From NCBI RefSeq assembly GCF_048751585.1, contig NZ_JAZHOB010000013.1, positions 1 to 64,000 of the forward strand: DNA of 64,000 nucleotides. Direction: 5' to 3'. Each line of letters opens with the position of its first letter. The first letter of the stretch is position 1. Origin of the DNA: G025836975 sp048751585. Its GTDB lineage: Bacteria; Pseudomonadota; Gammaproteobacteria; Burkholderiales; Burkholderiaceae_B. Position numbers and translations under genes: made by a program. The notes under the pieces were generated by a model. The model was not told the DNA's origin. It did not search any database and worked only from the letters and a program-made list of their open reading frames with translations. Shown piece by piece: positions 25,849-34,795 of this stretch.

Positions 25849-26814
25849 TTAGAACGGAGAGTCGGGGAAATAAAAGTCCTTGGCGTTTTCCTTGGTGATC
25901 AGGACCGAGGGAATAATAGTGGTCGCGGGCAGCTTCTGGCCCTTCAGGCGCGCCTCGGCGGTCAACTTGATGGCGTCGTAGATGAACTTGGGCGAATAAG
26001 AGACATCGGCCTGGATCAGCGGATTGCTGCCGTCGATAATGGTCTTGACCATGCCCTTGGCGCCCGCGCCGCCGAAGACCTCCTTGATGTCGCTGCGCTT
26101 GGCCTGCTCGATGGCCCTGAGCACGCCGAAGGCCATGTCGTCATCGGCCGCCCACACCGCGTCGATATGCTTGAAGCGGGTCAGGTAGTCCTGCATGACC
26201 TTGAAGGCATCGTCGCGGTTCCAGTTGCCGTAGCGGGCATCCAGCAGCTTGATGTCGGGGTACTTCTTGATGACGGCATTGAAGGCATCCATGCGCTCGT
26301 TGTCCAGCGTCGTGGCGATGCCGCGCAGGGCCACGATATCGCCCTTGCCGTTCAGCTTCTTCACCAGGTATTCGGCGGCCAGCCGGCCGAACGCCGTATT
26401 GTCCCCCGATACATAGGCGTCCTGCGCACTGGTGTCGGTCAGCCCGCGATCGACCACCGTGACATAGACGCCCTTTTTCTTCAATTGCGCCACCGGCTGA
26501 GTCAGCGACGCCGATTCGAAAGGCATGATGACCAGCGCATTGATGCGATTGACGGTAAGCAGATCCTGCAGCTGATTGGCCTGTTCCGGCGCGCCGCTGG
26601 AGGTTTTGACCGTGACCTTCAGGTTGGGATGGGCCTTTTCCAGCTCGGCCTTGGCCTGGTTGGACCACCACACGACGCCGGCCGTAAAGCTATGGGTGGC
26701 GGCGGGTATGGACACGCCCAGGTTGACCTTCTCTTGCGCCATGGCGCCCGACGACAGGCCCATGGCGGCCATGGCGGCAATGCCGGCGGCCAGTTTACGT
26801 AGCGAATGATTCAT
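25849..26814 (-). CDS. Ribose-type ABC sugar-binding protein
   Basis: A 321-residue periplasmic receptor (Peripla_BP_4/RbsB family). Its signal peptide is MNHSLRKLAAGIAAMAAMGLSSGAMAQ. The mature part VNLGVSIPAATHSFTAGVVWWSNQAKAELEKAHPNL, NALVIMPFESASLTQPVAQLKKKGVYVTVVDRGL and VWAADDDMAFGVLRAIEQA is typical. GGAGAC precedes the start. It works with the permease and double-ATPase encoded just upstream in transcription order. The sugar is unknown. Confidence 0.92.
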   Translation of the reverse strand: MNHSLRKLAAGIAAMAAMGLSSGAMAQEKVNLGVSIPAATHSFTAGVVWWSNQAKAELEKAHPNLKVTVKTSSGAPEQANQLQDLLTVNRINALVIMPFESASLTQPVAQLKKKGVYVTVVDRGLTDTSAQDAYVSGDNTAFGRLAAEYLVKKLNGKGDIVALRGIATTLDNERMDAFNAVIKKYPDIKLLDARYGNWNRDDAFKVMQDYLTRFKHIDAVWAADDDMAFGVLRAIEQAKRSDIKEVFGGAGAKGMVKTIIDGSNPLIQADVSYSPKFIYDAIKLTAEARLKGQKLPATTIIPSVLITKENAKDFYFPDSPF

Positions 26815-26859
26815 TTCTTGTCTCCGGGTTGAATGCGAAAAAACACGACGAAACGGCGA

Positions 26860-27900
26860 TCAGGAACGCCGGCGCTGCAGGAAAGCCACGATGATGATGA
26901 CGAAACCCTGCACCGCCGCGTTCAGGTAGACGCTGATGATGCTGGTCAAGTTAAGGATGTTGCCGATGACGGACAGCAGGATGGCTCCGACCACGGTGCC
27001 CGTCATGGTTCCCGCTCCGCCCTTCAGCGCCGTCCCGCCCACGATCACGGCGGCGATGGCCTCCAGTTCCCACAGCAACCCGGTGGTGGGGCTGGCCGAT
27101 CCCAGGCGCGGCACATACAAAACGGTTGCGATGCCCACGCACATGCCCAGCAGCACGTAGGTCAGCGTCTTGGTCTTGTCGACATTGACGGCGGCGTATC
27201 GCGCCACTTGCTCGTTCGAGCCTATGGCCTGCACGTAGCGCCCGAAGGCCGTGCGGTTCAGCACCAGGCCGCCCAGCAGCGCAATGGCGATGAACACCCA
27301 TACCGGCACGGGGATGCCCAACAGGCTGCCGTAATACACCGGGCTGTAGGCATCGGACACGTCCATGTTCAGCGTGATGGCGCCGCCATCGGACAGGTAG
27401 GTCAGATAGGCCCGAAAGATGCCCAGCGTGCCCAACGTCACGATGAAGGGTTCGATGCGGCCGCGTGTGATGAGCAAGCCATGGGCCAGTCCCAGCAAGG
27501 CGCCCAGCGCCAGGGCGAAAAGCATGCCCAGCACAATCACCAGCATGGGCGCCATCGCGAAGGCGGTCAGCGCGTTCATGACCAATATCATGCTGCCCGC
27601 GATCAGCGCCGCCATCGAGCCCACCGACAGATCGATGCCGCCCGATATGATGACGAAGCACATGCCGACCGAAATGATGCCGATGAAAGCGGTCCGGGTC
27701 AGCACATTCATGATGTTGTCGATGTCTGCGAAGCTGCTGTTCAGCAGTGTGCCGGCGATGCACAAAAGCACCAGGCCCGCTATGGGTCCCAGCGCGTGCA
27801 GGCGTCCGCGCCATGACGGGGCGGTATGCCGCTCGGCGCGCCCGCCCGCTTGCGCGGCGGGGGCTTCAGGCAGGCTGCTCTGTTCCGGTTGCATGGGCAA
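26860..27900 (-). CDS. Ribose-type ABC sugar permease (RbsC family)
   Basis: A 346-residue inner-membrane protein with the RbsC motifs GMCFVIISGGIDLSVGSMAALIAGSMI, GLAHGLLITRGRIEPFIVTLGTLGIFRAYLTYLSDG, NEQVARYAAVNVDKTKTLTYVLLGMCVGIATVLYVPRLG and AIAAVIVGGTALKGGAGTMTGTVVGAILL. Its 5' end overlaps the ATPase gene by 35 bp, so the start could be the ATG six bases later. The N-terminal tail (about 35 residues) is proline/alanine-rich and cytoplasmic. Confidence 0.92.
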   Translation of the reverse strand: MPMQPEQSSLPEAPAAQAGGRAERHTAPSWRGRLHALGPIAGLVLLCIAGTLLNSSFADIDNIMNVLTRTAFIGIISVGMCFVIISGGIDLSVGSMAALIAGSMILVMNALTAFAMAPMLVIVLGMLFALALGALLGLAHGLLITRGRIEPFIVTLGTLGIFRAYLTYLSDGGAITLNMDVSDAYSPVYYGSLLGIPVPVWVFIAIALLGGLVLNRTAFGRYVQAIGSNEQVARYAAVNVDKTKTLTYVLLGMCVGIATVLYVPRLGSASPTTGLLWELEAIAAVIVGGTALKGGAGTMTGTVVGAILLSVIGNILNLTSIISVYLNAAVQGFVIIIVAFLQRRRS

Positions 27901-29362
27901 TCAGCTCCTTCTCATTCAGTTGTTCAGACTGGAGCACAGCCTGCAGATGTCCGGCCCGCATCACCGCCACGCGATGGCACAAGCCGATAAGCTCCATGAG
28001 TTCCGAGGAAATCACGATGACCGCCAGCCCTTGCCGGGCCAGGCCCTGGATCAGGAAATAGATATCGCGCTTGGCGCCGATATCGACGCCCCGCGTGGGC
28101 TCATCAAGGACCACGACGGATGGATCGGGATGCAGCACCTTGGCCAGTGCCAGCTTTTGCTGGTTGCCGCCGGACAGGGCTGATGCCAGATTGTTTGCAT
28201 TGCCCGTGCGTATGCCGAAATCGCGTACGGCCGCGTCCAGCGCCTGCCGTTCCAGATCGGGGTCGAGCAATGGTTTTGCATAACGCTCCAGCGCCATGAG
28301 CGTCACGTTCTGCCGCATGCCGAAGGCAAGCAGTATGCCCCTGCCCTTGCGGTCTTCACTAAGATAGGTCAGGCCATGGCTGGCCGCCTGGCGGGGATTG
28401 CGCAGCTTGCGCTCCCGGCCTTGCAGATAGATATGGCCCGCGCTGCGTTCGCGCAGGCCCAGTATTCCTTCGAACAATTCCGTGCGGCCCGCGCCCACCA
28501 GGCCGGCAAAGCCCAGGATCTCGCCCGGACGCACATCGAAGCTGATGTCCTGGGCCCAGCCGGGCACCGACAGGCCTTCGACCCGCAAGGCGGGCAACGC
28601 CGCGGGGTCGGCCATCACCTTGGGCGGGAACAGGTCCGCCAGCTCGCGCCCCACCATCAGGTTGGCCATTTCCCGGCGCGACACGCTGGACGTCGGCGCC
28701 TGCGTCACGTAGCGGCCATCGCGCATGACGACGATCTGATCGGTAATGCGCTCGATTTCGTCCAGCTTGTGCGAAATGTAGATGACGGTGACACCGTCAC
28801 GCTTGAATTGGCCGATAAGCGCGAACAGGCGCTCGGTCTCGCCGGGCGTCAATGTGGCGGTGGGCTCGTCCATGACCAGCAGGCGTGCACGCTTGGCCAG
28901 GGCCTTGGCGATTTCCACCAATTGTTTTTCGGCGACGATCAGACTGCCGACCCGCGTATCCGGATCGGCCCGCAAGCCCACCTGCGCCAATAGCTCGGCA
29001 GCCTGGCCGCGCATGGCCTTGTTGTCCAGGAAGGGGCCGCGCTTTTTTTCGTGGCCCAGGAAAATATTCTGTGCAATGGTCAGGTCGTCGGCCAGATTGA
29101 TTTCCTGGTGAATCAGCACGATGCCCTGATGCTCGGCCTGCCGCGATGAATCGAACACGCAAGGCTGGCCATCGATCAGCACGACTCCTTCGGTCGGCTT
29201 CTCGTAGCCGCACAGTATCTTCATGAGCGTGGACTTCCCGGCTCCGTTTTCACCCAGCAAGCCATAGACGCGCCCCTTGGGCAGCGTCAGGTCGACATCG
29301 TGCAGGACCCGGACCGGACCGAAGTCCTTGCTGACAGAGCGGAATTCCACGGACAGGCTCAT
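27866..29362 (-). CDS. Ribose-type ABC sugar ATP-binding protein (RbsA family)
   Basis: A 498-residue tandem ATPase. The first domain has Walker A GENGAGKST, Walker B LLVMDEPTATLTPGE and IYISHKLDEI. The second has the degenerate P-loop GLVGAGRTE, signature LSGGNQQKLALAKVL and VVLDEPTRGVDIGAK. This asymmetry is characteristic of RbsA/MglA/XylG proteins. I placed the start at ATG 29362, whose ATG overlaps the LacI stop (TGATG); the longer frame is a shadow of lacI. It powers the adjacent permease. Confidence 0.94.
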   Translation of the reverse strand: MSLSVEFRSVSKDFGPVRVLHDVDLTLPKGRVYGLLGENGAGKSTLMKILCGYEKPTEGVVLIDGQPCVFDSSRQAEHQGIVLIHQEINLADDLTIAQNIFLGHEKKRGPFLDNKAMRGQAAELLAQVGLRADPDTRVGSLIVAEKQLVEIAKALAKRARLLVMDEPTATLTPGETERLFALIGQFKRDGVTVIYISHKLDEIERITDQIVVMRDGRYVTQAPTSSVSRREMANLMVGRELADLFPPKVMADPAALPALRVEGLSVPGWAQDISFDVRPGEILGFAGLVGAGRTELFEGILGLRERSAGHIYLQGRERKLRNPRQAASHGLTYLSEDRKGRGILLAFGMRQNVTLMALERYAKPLLDPDLERQALDAAVRDFGIRTGNANNLASALSGGNQQKLALAKVLHPDPSVVVLDEPTRGVDIGAKRDIYFLIQGLARQGLAVIVISSELMELIGLCHRVAVMRAGHLQAVLQSEQLNEKELIAHATGTEQPA

Positions 29363-30399
29363 CAGGCGCTCTCCCTTAGCACCACTCGATGCGGCAACAG
29401 CACGCCGCTGATGCGCGAACGCGGGTCGTCCAGTTGCCTTAGCAGCAAATAAGCGGCCTGTTCGCCCAGGGTGCGCATGGGTTGGGCGACAGTGCTGAGC
29501 GCGGGGCAGGTCTGCTGCGCCAGCGAGATGTCGTCGAAGCCCATGACGGCCATGTCCCCCGGCACGCTCTGGCCCGCCTCGTGCAGGCCCCGGATGACGC
29601 CGATAGCCAGCGTGTCCGAGACGGCGAAGACGGCAGTGGGCCGCTGGTCCAGAGCCAGCAAGGCCTGGGCGGCGCGCTTGCCGGCGGCGAAATCCAGGCC
29701 GTCGACGCCGACGCAGTACTCTTTCCGGAAGGCGATATCGGCTTGCGCCAAGGCATCGGCATAGCCCAGGCTGCGCTCGCGGGCATACATGAAACGGGTA
29801 TCGGAATTGACGAAGGCAATGCGACGGTGCCCTTTGCCTATCAGGCAAGACACCGCATCGCGGGCCGCCGCCCGGTTGTCTATGCCCACGTAAGGCACGG
29901 CCACCTGGCTGTCGAACTCGCAGCAGGCCACCCAGGGAAAACGCAGGGCCTGGCCATTCAGCGCCTGCTGCACGGTATCCGGGTCCAGGCAAATGGCGCC
30001 GTCGGCGCGGCGCGACTCCAGCAGATCGAAATAGCGCCGCTCGCGGTTGGCATCGCCGCCCGTTTCGCAAAGCAGGACGGAATAGCCTTTGTCCTGGACC
30101 ACGCCGTTGATGCCCTGGACGATCTGCGCGTAGAAAGGGTTGCCGATGTCGGGCACCATGACCAGCAGTAGCCGGCTTTCATCGGTGCGCAAACTGCGCG
30201 CCATCTGGTTGACGCGGTAACCCATGGCCTGAATGGCTTCCGCCACGCGCAGGCGCGTGGCTTCTTTGACAGTTTGCTTGCCGTTCAGGACACGCGACAC
30301 CGTGGCGACCGAGACGCCCGCCCGCGTGGCGACCTGGGCGATCGACACGCTGCGTTCGGCGCCCGCGGCGCCCGAGGAATCAACAAAAGACCTGGCCAT
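29362..30399 (-). CDS. LacI family transcriptional regulator of the ribose-type sugar operon
   Basis: A 345-residue regulator. The helix-turn-helix is VSIAQVATRAGVSVATVSRVLNGKQTVKEATRLRVAEAIQAMGYRVNQMARSLRTDES. The effector domain includes LLLVMVPDIGNPFYAQIVQGINGVVQDKGYSVLLCETGGD and GDMAVMGFDDISLAQQTCPALSTVAQP. It is the first gene of the sugar operon (one-base overlap with the ATPase gene), so it likely represses its own transcription together with the transporter through the palindrome at 30418-30433. Confidence 0.92.
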   Translation of the reverse strand: MARSFVDSSGAAGAERSVSIAQVATRAGVSVATVSRVLNGKQTVKEATRLRVAEAIQAMGYRVNQMARSLRTDESRLLLVMVPDIGNPFYAQIVQGINGVVQDKGYSVLLCETGGDANRERRYFDLLESRRADGAICLDPDTVQQALNGQALRFPWVACCEFDSQVAVPYVGIDNRAAARDAVSCLIGKGHRRIAFVNSDTRFMYARERSLGYADALAQADIAFRKEYCVGVDGLDFAAGKRAAQALLALDQRPTAVFAVSDTLAIGVIRGLHEAGQSVPGDMAVMGFDDISLAQQTCPALSTVAQPMRTLGEQAAYLLLRQLDDPRSRISGVLLPHRVVLRESA

Positions 30400-30417
30400 G
30401 AAAGCTAGCGCCGAAAA

Positions 30418-30433
30418 ATGTAATCGATTACAT
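30418..30433. promoter_or_regulatory. Candidate LacI-family operator
   Basis: ATGTAATCGATTACAT is a perfect 16-bp palindrome with a central CG, the hallmark of LacI-family sites, 18 nt upstream of the lacI-type gene start. It probably mediates autorepression of the sugar operon. It lies 73 bp from the HexR-type site of the divergent zwf promoter. Confidence 0.7.
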
Positions 30434-30506
30434 TATTTCATCGGCATGCCATGCATTCAATTGAGGGCTTACCCTAGAACCCTCTGGCTTTACAAGACTT
30501 AAAACA

Positions 30507-30521
30507 TGTAGCTTAATTACA
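30507..30521. promoter_or_regulatory. Probable HexR operator upstream of zwf
   Basis: TGTAGCTTAATTACA fits TGTA-N7-TACA, the same 15-bp spacing as the site before edd, with a half-site TGTAATT on the minus strand that matches the HexR consensus. It is 62 nt before the zwf start. The divergent region 30400-30583 holds no gene. Confidence 0.7.
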
Positions 30522-30583
30522 TAAAACCGCGTAATGCCCGGCGCGGACAAGACTGCTGCGGAACCATTCAAAAGGAAGCGTTC

Positions 30584-32044
30584 ATGGCCACCACCCCCCC
30601 TTTCGACATCGTGTTTTTTGGAGGCACCGGCGATCTGGCCCTGCGCAAGCTGATACCCTCTCTTTATCAGGCTCACAAAGCGGGCGCGCTGAATCAGGAT
30701 GGTCGAATTTTCGCGCTGGGCCGCAAGGCCATAGGCCTGGAGGGATATATGGAGCTTCTGGAACAGCGGGTCAAGCCAAGACTGGGCCTGGACTACGACG
30801 AGGCTTCGTGGGCAAGCTTCCGGGACCGCCTGCGCTTCCATACCCTGGACGCCGGGCGCGCCGCCGACTACGCCGGACTGGCCGATACCCTGGGCATTAC
30901 GCCGGAGCGGGTTACTGTTTGTTATTTGGCTACAGCGCCGCATTTGTTCATCACCATCTGCCAGAACCTGGCGAAGGCGGGACTCAATCATTCAAATGTG
31001 CGCGTGGTACTGGAAAAACCGCTGGGGCATGACCTGGAGTCGTCCAATGCCATCAATGCCGCGGTGGGGCGGAACTTCGCCGAAAACCAGATTTATCGCA
31101 TCGATCACTACTTGGGCAAGGAATCGGTGCAGAACCTGATGGCCATACGTTTCGGCAATATGCTGTTCGAACCGCTGTGGCGCCGCGAATGGATAGACAA
31201 TATCCAGATCACCATCGCCGAAGAGCTGGGCGTGGAAGAGCGCGGCGAATTCTACGATCGCACCGGGGCGCTGCGCGACATGCTGCAAAGCCATCTGCTG
31301 CAACTGCTGTGCATCGTCGCAATGGAACCGCCCGCCAGCCTGTCGGAAGACGCCGTGCGGGACGAAAAGCTGAAAGTGCTGAAGGCCCTTAAACCCTTCA
31401 GCAATGAAGACGTGCTGACCAAGACCGTACGCGGCCAGTACCGCAGCGGCGCCATCAACGGCATGCCGGTGGCCGGATACCGCGAAGAGCACAAGGTCGA
31501 TCCCGACAGCAACACGGAAACCTTTGTCGCCTTGCAGGCGGAAGTGGCCAACTGGCGCTGGGCGGGCGTCCCTTTTTTCCTGCGCACGGGCAAGCGCATG
31601 CAGGAACGCGTGGCTGAAATCGTGATCAATTTCCGCAAGGTGCCACATGCCGTTTTCCCCATGCCCATAGGCCTGCATTCCGCCAATCGACTGGTCATAC
31701 GCCTGCAGCCCAAGGAAAGCGTGCGCCTGTACTTCATGGCCAAAGAGCCCGGCGATGCCATGAACCTGCAATCGACCTATCTGAACCTGGATTTCCACAC
31801 CATGTTCAAGGCCCGCTGGGCCGACGCCTACGAACGCCTGCTGCTGGACGTCATCCGCGGACGGCTGGCGCTGTTCATGCGGCGCGACGAGCAAGCGCAG
31901 GCATGGAGCTGGGTCGAACCCATACTGGAATGCTGGAGCCGGCATTCCATCGCGCCCAAAACCTATACCGCCGGCAGTTGGGGACCGGCCGCGTCCAGCG
32001 GCCTGCTGTCCCGCGCCGGCGTGGTCTGGCAGGAGGAAACCTGA
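30584..32044 (+). CDS. zwf: Glucose-6-phosphate 1-dehydrogenase
   Basis: A 486-residue NAD(P)-dependent enzyme that oxidises glucose-6-phosphate to 6-phosphogluconolactone. The N-terminal nucleotide-binding motif is FFGGTGDLALRKLIPSLY, and the active-site RIDHYLGKESVQNL lies near residue 173, followed by FEPLWRREWIDNIQITIAEELGVEERGEFYDRTGALRDMLQSHLLQLL. GGAAG precedes the ATG. It is the first gene of a tight zwf-pgl-glk-hexR operon with gaps or overlaps of a few bases, under a HexR-type operator. Confidence 0.97.
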   Translation: MATTPPFDIVFFGGTGDLALRKLIPSLYQAHKAGALNQDGRIFALGRKAIGLEGYMELLEQRVKPRLGLDYDEASWASFRDRLRFHTLDAGRAADYAGLADTLGITPERVTVCYLATAPHLFITICQNLAKAGLNHSNVRVVLEKPLGHDLESSNAINAAVGRNFAENQIYRIDHYLGKESVQNLMAIRFGNMLFEPLWRREWIDNIQITIAEELGVEERGEFYDRTGALRDMLQSHLLQLLCIVAMEPPASLSEDAVRDEKLKVLKALKPFSNEDVLTKTVRGQYRSGAINGMPVAGYREEHKVDPDSNTETFVALQAEVANWRWAGVPFFLRTGKRMQERVAEIVINFRKVPHAVFPMPIGLHSANRLVIRLQPKESVRLYFMAKEPGDAMNLQSTYLNLDFHTMFKARWADAYERLLLDVIRGRLALFMRRDEQAQAWSWVEPILECWSRHSIAPKTYTAGSWGPAASSGLLSRAGVVWQEET

Positions 32045-32045
32045 T

Positions 32046-32720
32046 ATGTGGCACGAATTCAATTCCGGCGAAGAATCCGTCCAGGCCATGGCGCGCGACA
32101 TATCCGCCGTCCTGCGCCAGGGCATCGCCGCCAGCGGCCGCGCAGGCCTGGCCGTTTCGGGCGGCCGCTCTCCCCTGCCCCTGTTCGAGGCGCTCAGCGC
32201 CACCGACCTGCCCTGGAAGGACGTGCATGTCACGCTGGTCGACGACCGCTATGTGGCGCATGATCATCCGGACAGCAATGAATTGCTGGTCCGGACTCAT
32301 CTGCTCAAGGGCAAGGCAAGCGCCGCCGCGTTTACCGGGCTGACCGGCGATGGCCGGAGCATCGAGGACGCCGTCGCACAGGCCAACCTGCAAACGGGCG
32401 AGATCACCCTGGCGCTGTTGGGCATGGGCGAGGACGGCCATACGGCGTCCCTGTTTCCGGGCGCGCCGCAACTGGCGCGGGGCCTGGAACCCGGTCTGGC
32501 GGACCGCTATATCCATATCACTCCGCCCAGCGCGCCGCATGAGCGCATCAGCATGACGCTCGCCGCCCTTCTGCAAGCGCGGCACATCATGCTGGCCATC
32601 TCGGGCCGGAAAAAACGCGATGTCTTCGAGCAGGCCAGCCGACAGGCCACGCCGGCCATGCCTGTAAGCTATGTCATCGCCCAAAAAGGAGCCCCTTTCG
32701 ATGTCTACTGGCACGCATGA
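32046..32720 (+). CDS. pgl: 6-phosphogluconolactonase
   Basis: A 224-residue DevB-type lactonase that hydrolyses 6-phosphogluconolactone to 6-phosphogluconate. Motifs are GLAVSGGRSPLPLFEALS, VTLVDDRYVAHDHPDSNE and LALLGMGEDGHTASLFPGAP. It starts one base after the zwf stop, and its last 20 bases overlap the glk start, so the three are translated together. Confidence 0.95.
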   Translation: MWHEFNSGEESVQAMARDISAVLRQGIAASGRAGLAVSGGRSPLPLFEALSATDLPWKDVHVTLVDDRYVAHDHPDSNELLVRTHLLKGKASAAAFTGLTGDGRSIEDAVAQANLQTGEITLALLGMGEDGHTASLFPGAPQLARGLEPGLADRYIHITPPSAPHERISMTLAALLQARHIMLAISGRKKRDVFEQASRQATPAMPVSYVIAQKGAPFDVYWHA

Positions 32721-33681
32721 ACGCCCGCGCCGCCTGATCGCCGATATCGGCGGCACCCATGCCCGGTTTGCGCTTTGCACTTCGGTCGCCGATATAGAAG
32801 AAATCGGCATGGTGAACAGCGCCGACTTTCCCACCATCGTGGATGCCGTCCGCCACTATCTGGGTCGCCATGGCAACCCGCCGGTCAGGCACGCCGTCAT
32901 CGGCATCGCCAACCCTATATTGGGCGATCATGTCCGCATGACCAACTTCCAGTGGGAATTTTCCATTGAGCAAGCCCGCCAGGCGTTGGGGCTGGACACG
33001 CTGCATGTGATCAATGATTTCACGGCTCTTGCACTGGCGCTGCCTTACCTGCCCGCCGATGAATTGACCCGCGTCGGGGGCGGCCCCGCCGTCCCCGGGT
33101 GTCCCATGGGAGTGCTGGGCCCGGGTACCGGGCTGGGCGTGTCGGCGCTGATTCCCGCACCCGCCGGCAAATGGATTCCCCTGGCGGCCGAAGGCGGGCA
33201 TGTCAGCTTCGCGCCCGGCGACGACCGCGAGCTGATGCTGTGGCAGGCCGCAAGGCGCGAGCTCGGGCATGTCTCCATGGAGCGGCTGCTTTCAGGTTCC
33301 GGCCTGCAGTTCATTCATCGCAGTCTGTGTGAAAGCCGCGGGCTGGCCGCCCCGGATCATTCGCCCGCGGAAATCAGCCGGCGGGCGCTGACAGATGGCG
33401 ATGCAAGCTGCCTGGAGGCGCTGGATACGTTTTGCGCCATACTGGGCACCGCCGCCGGCGACCTGGCCGTCACGCTCGGTGCGCGCGCCGGCATCTACAT
33501 AGGCGGAGGAATCATTCCCAAGCTGGGGGATTATTTTCCGAAATCTCCATTCCGCGCGCGCTTTGAAGACAAAGGCCGTTTTTCGGGTTATCTTGCGGCC
33601 ATCCCCGTTTTCGTCATTACCAGCGCCTATCCAGCCTTGCTGGGGGCTGCCGCCCATCTGGACATATATCCCAATGAATGA
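32701..33681 (+). CDS. glk: Glucokinase
   Basis: A 326-residue bacterial-type glucokinase that phosphorylates glucose with ATP. Motifs are LIADIGGTHARFALC (phosphate 1), VINDFTALALALPYL (catalytic Asp), GPGTGLGVSALIP (phosphate 2), AAEGGHVSFAPGDDRE and LGARAGIYIGGGIIPKLGDYF. ATG 32701 has AAAAAGGAG at good spacing; a start 30 bases earlier lacks one. It overlaps pgl at its 5' end and hexR at its 3' end. Confidence 0.95.
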   Translation: MSTGTHERPRRLIADIGGTHARFALCTSVADIEEIGMVNSADFPTIVDAVRHYLGRHGNPPVRHAVIGIANPILGDHVRMTNFQWEFSIEQARQALGLDTLHVINDFTALALALPYLPADELTRVGGGPAVPGCPMGVLGPGTGLGVSALIPAPAGKWIPLAAEGGHVSFAPGDDRELMLWQAARRELGHVSMERLLSGSGLQFIHRSLCESRGLAAPDHSPAEISRRALTDGDASCLEALDTFCAILGTAAGDLAVTLGARAGIYIGGGIIPKLGDYFPKSPFRARFEDKGRFSGYLAAIPVFVITSAYPALLGAAAHLDIYPNE

Positions 33682-34519
33682 ATCCATGCTGGCGCTCATA
33701 GAAAAGCGGCTTGCCAGCCTGAGCGCCGCCGAGCGCAAAGTCGCCCAGCTTATCCTGGCCCAGACCCGCGACGTGGCCAAGTCCGCCCTGGGCGATGTCG
33801 CCAGGCAGGCGCAGGTCAGCGAACCCACCGTCATCCGCTTCTGCCGATCGATGGGCTACAAGGGATGGCCGGACTTCAAGATCAAGCTGGCCGCCAGCCT
33901 GATGGTGGGGGTGCCCTATGTGCATTCGTCCTTGAGCGCCGGCGACGGCACCGCCGTACTGGCGGCCAAGGTGCTGGACAATGCCGTATCCGCCTTGCTG
34001 CGCATACGCAACGACATCAGCGCCGACCATATCGACAAGGCCATCGATTTGCTGATAGGAGCGCGCCGCATCGAGTTTTACGGCGTCGGCAATTCCGGCA
34101 TCGTGGCCGCCGATGCGCAGCACAAGTTCTTCCGCTTCGACCTGGCCACCGTTGCGTATTCGGACAGCCACGTGCAGCTCATGGCCGCATCGCTGCTTGG
34201 AGGCAAGGACGTGCTGGTGGCCATTTCGCATTCGGGGCGATCCCGCGAACTGCTGGATGCCGTGAAGCTGGCGCGCAAGAACGGCTGCCCCATTCTAGCC
34301 ATCACAGCCAGCAACACTCCCCTGGCGGAACTGGCCACGGTCCTGCTGCGCGCCGACACCCAGGAAGACACCGAAATCTACAGCCCCATGATTTCACGGC
34401 TGGCGCATCTGGCCCTGATCGACGTGCTGGCGCTGGGTGTGGCGCTGCGGCGCGGCAAGGAAGTCAGCCGCGTACTGGAGAAAACCAAGAAAAGCCTGGC
34501 GGATCGGCGGCAGGCCTAG
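33674..34519 (+). CDS. hexR: RpiR family transcriptional regulator, HexR-like
   Basis: A 281-residue regulator. The N-terminal RpiR helix-turn-helix is LSAAERKVAQLILAQTRDVAKSALGDVARQAQVSEPTVIRFCRSMGYKGWPDFKIKLAASL. The SIS sugar-phosphate-binding domain includes IEFYGVGNSGIVAADAQHKFFRFDLATVAYSDSHVQLMAASLLGGKDVLVAISHSGRSRELLDAV. In Pseudomonas and Shewanella HexR senses KDPG and represses zwf, edd and related genes. Here it ends the zwf-pgl-glk operon, and matching sites precede zwf and edd. Its ATG overlaps the glk stop by 8 bp. Confidence 0.92.
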   Translation: MNESMLALIEKRLASLSAAERKVAQLILAQTRDVAKSALGDVARQAQVSEPTVIRFCRSMGYKGWPDFKIKLAASLMVGVPYVHSSLSAGDGTAVLAAKVLDNAVSALLRIRNDISADHIDKAIDLLIGARRIEFYGVGNSGIVAADAQHKFFRFDLATVAYSDSHVQLMAASLLGGKDVLVAISHSGRSRELLDAVKLARKNGCPILAITASNTPLAELATVLLRADTQEDTEIYSPMISRLAHLALIDVLALGVALRRGKEVSRVLEKTKKSLADRRQA

Positions 34520-34645
34520 AGCATTTTCGGTTCAGGTGCTTACGTGCTTGTTGGTTCTGTGTTCCCTGACGCGAGCTTCTTGTGTGCGACGGTGCCACTA
34601 TGGACTGCGGGGCGAATTCCGTGCAAGGTATGCTCTGACGCGTGC

Positions 34646-34795
34646 CGGGTGGCGGGAGCCGGTCTTGCTCCTCGTGCCCGGTTCGGCGCCCTGCGCGCCG
34701 AACGCCGCTGCGCCTGGCTCCTGCGCCCCTTCGGGCTGCGTTCGCCGACGGCTCGCTCGGCCCCGAAAGTCGCCGCGTCCGGCCCCCGCCACCCG
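34646..34795 (-). repeat. Palindromic intergenic element, family 2 copy b (tentative)
   Basis: The outer 17-bp inverted repeat has one mismatch (34646-34662 with 34779-34795). Inside is a perfect GTTCGGCGC-CCTGC-GCGCCGAAC hairpin. On the minus strand GCCCGAAGGGGCGCAGGAGCC recalls the family 1 side hairpin and GGGAGC linker. It lies 227 nt from family 1 copy C. No convincing gene is found in 34520-35367; open frames there are GC-rich shadows of the palindromes. Confidence 0.55.

Noticed and set aside
27866..30070. Reading the RbsA-like ATPase as a 734-residue protein
   Set aside because: The extra N-terminal part is a shadow of the LacI gene; ATG 29362 overlaps the LacI stop and begins the normal family sequence.
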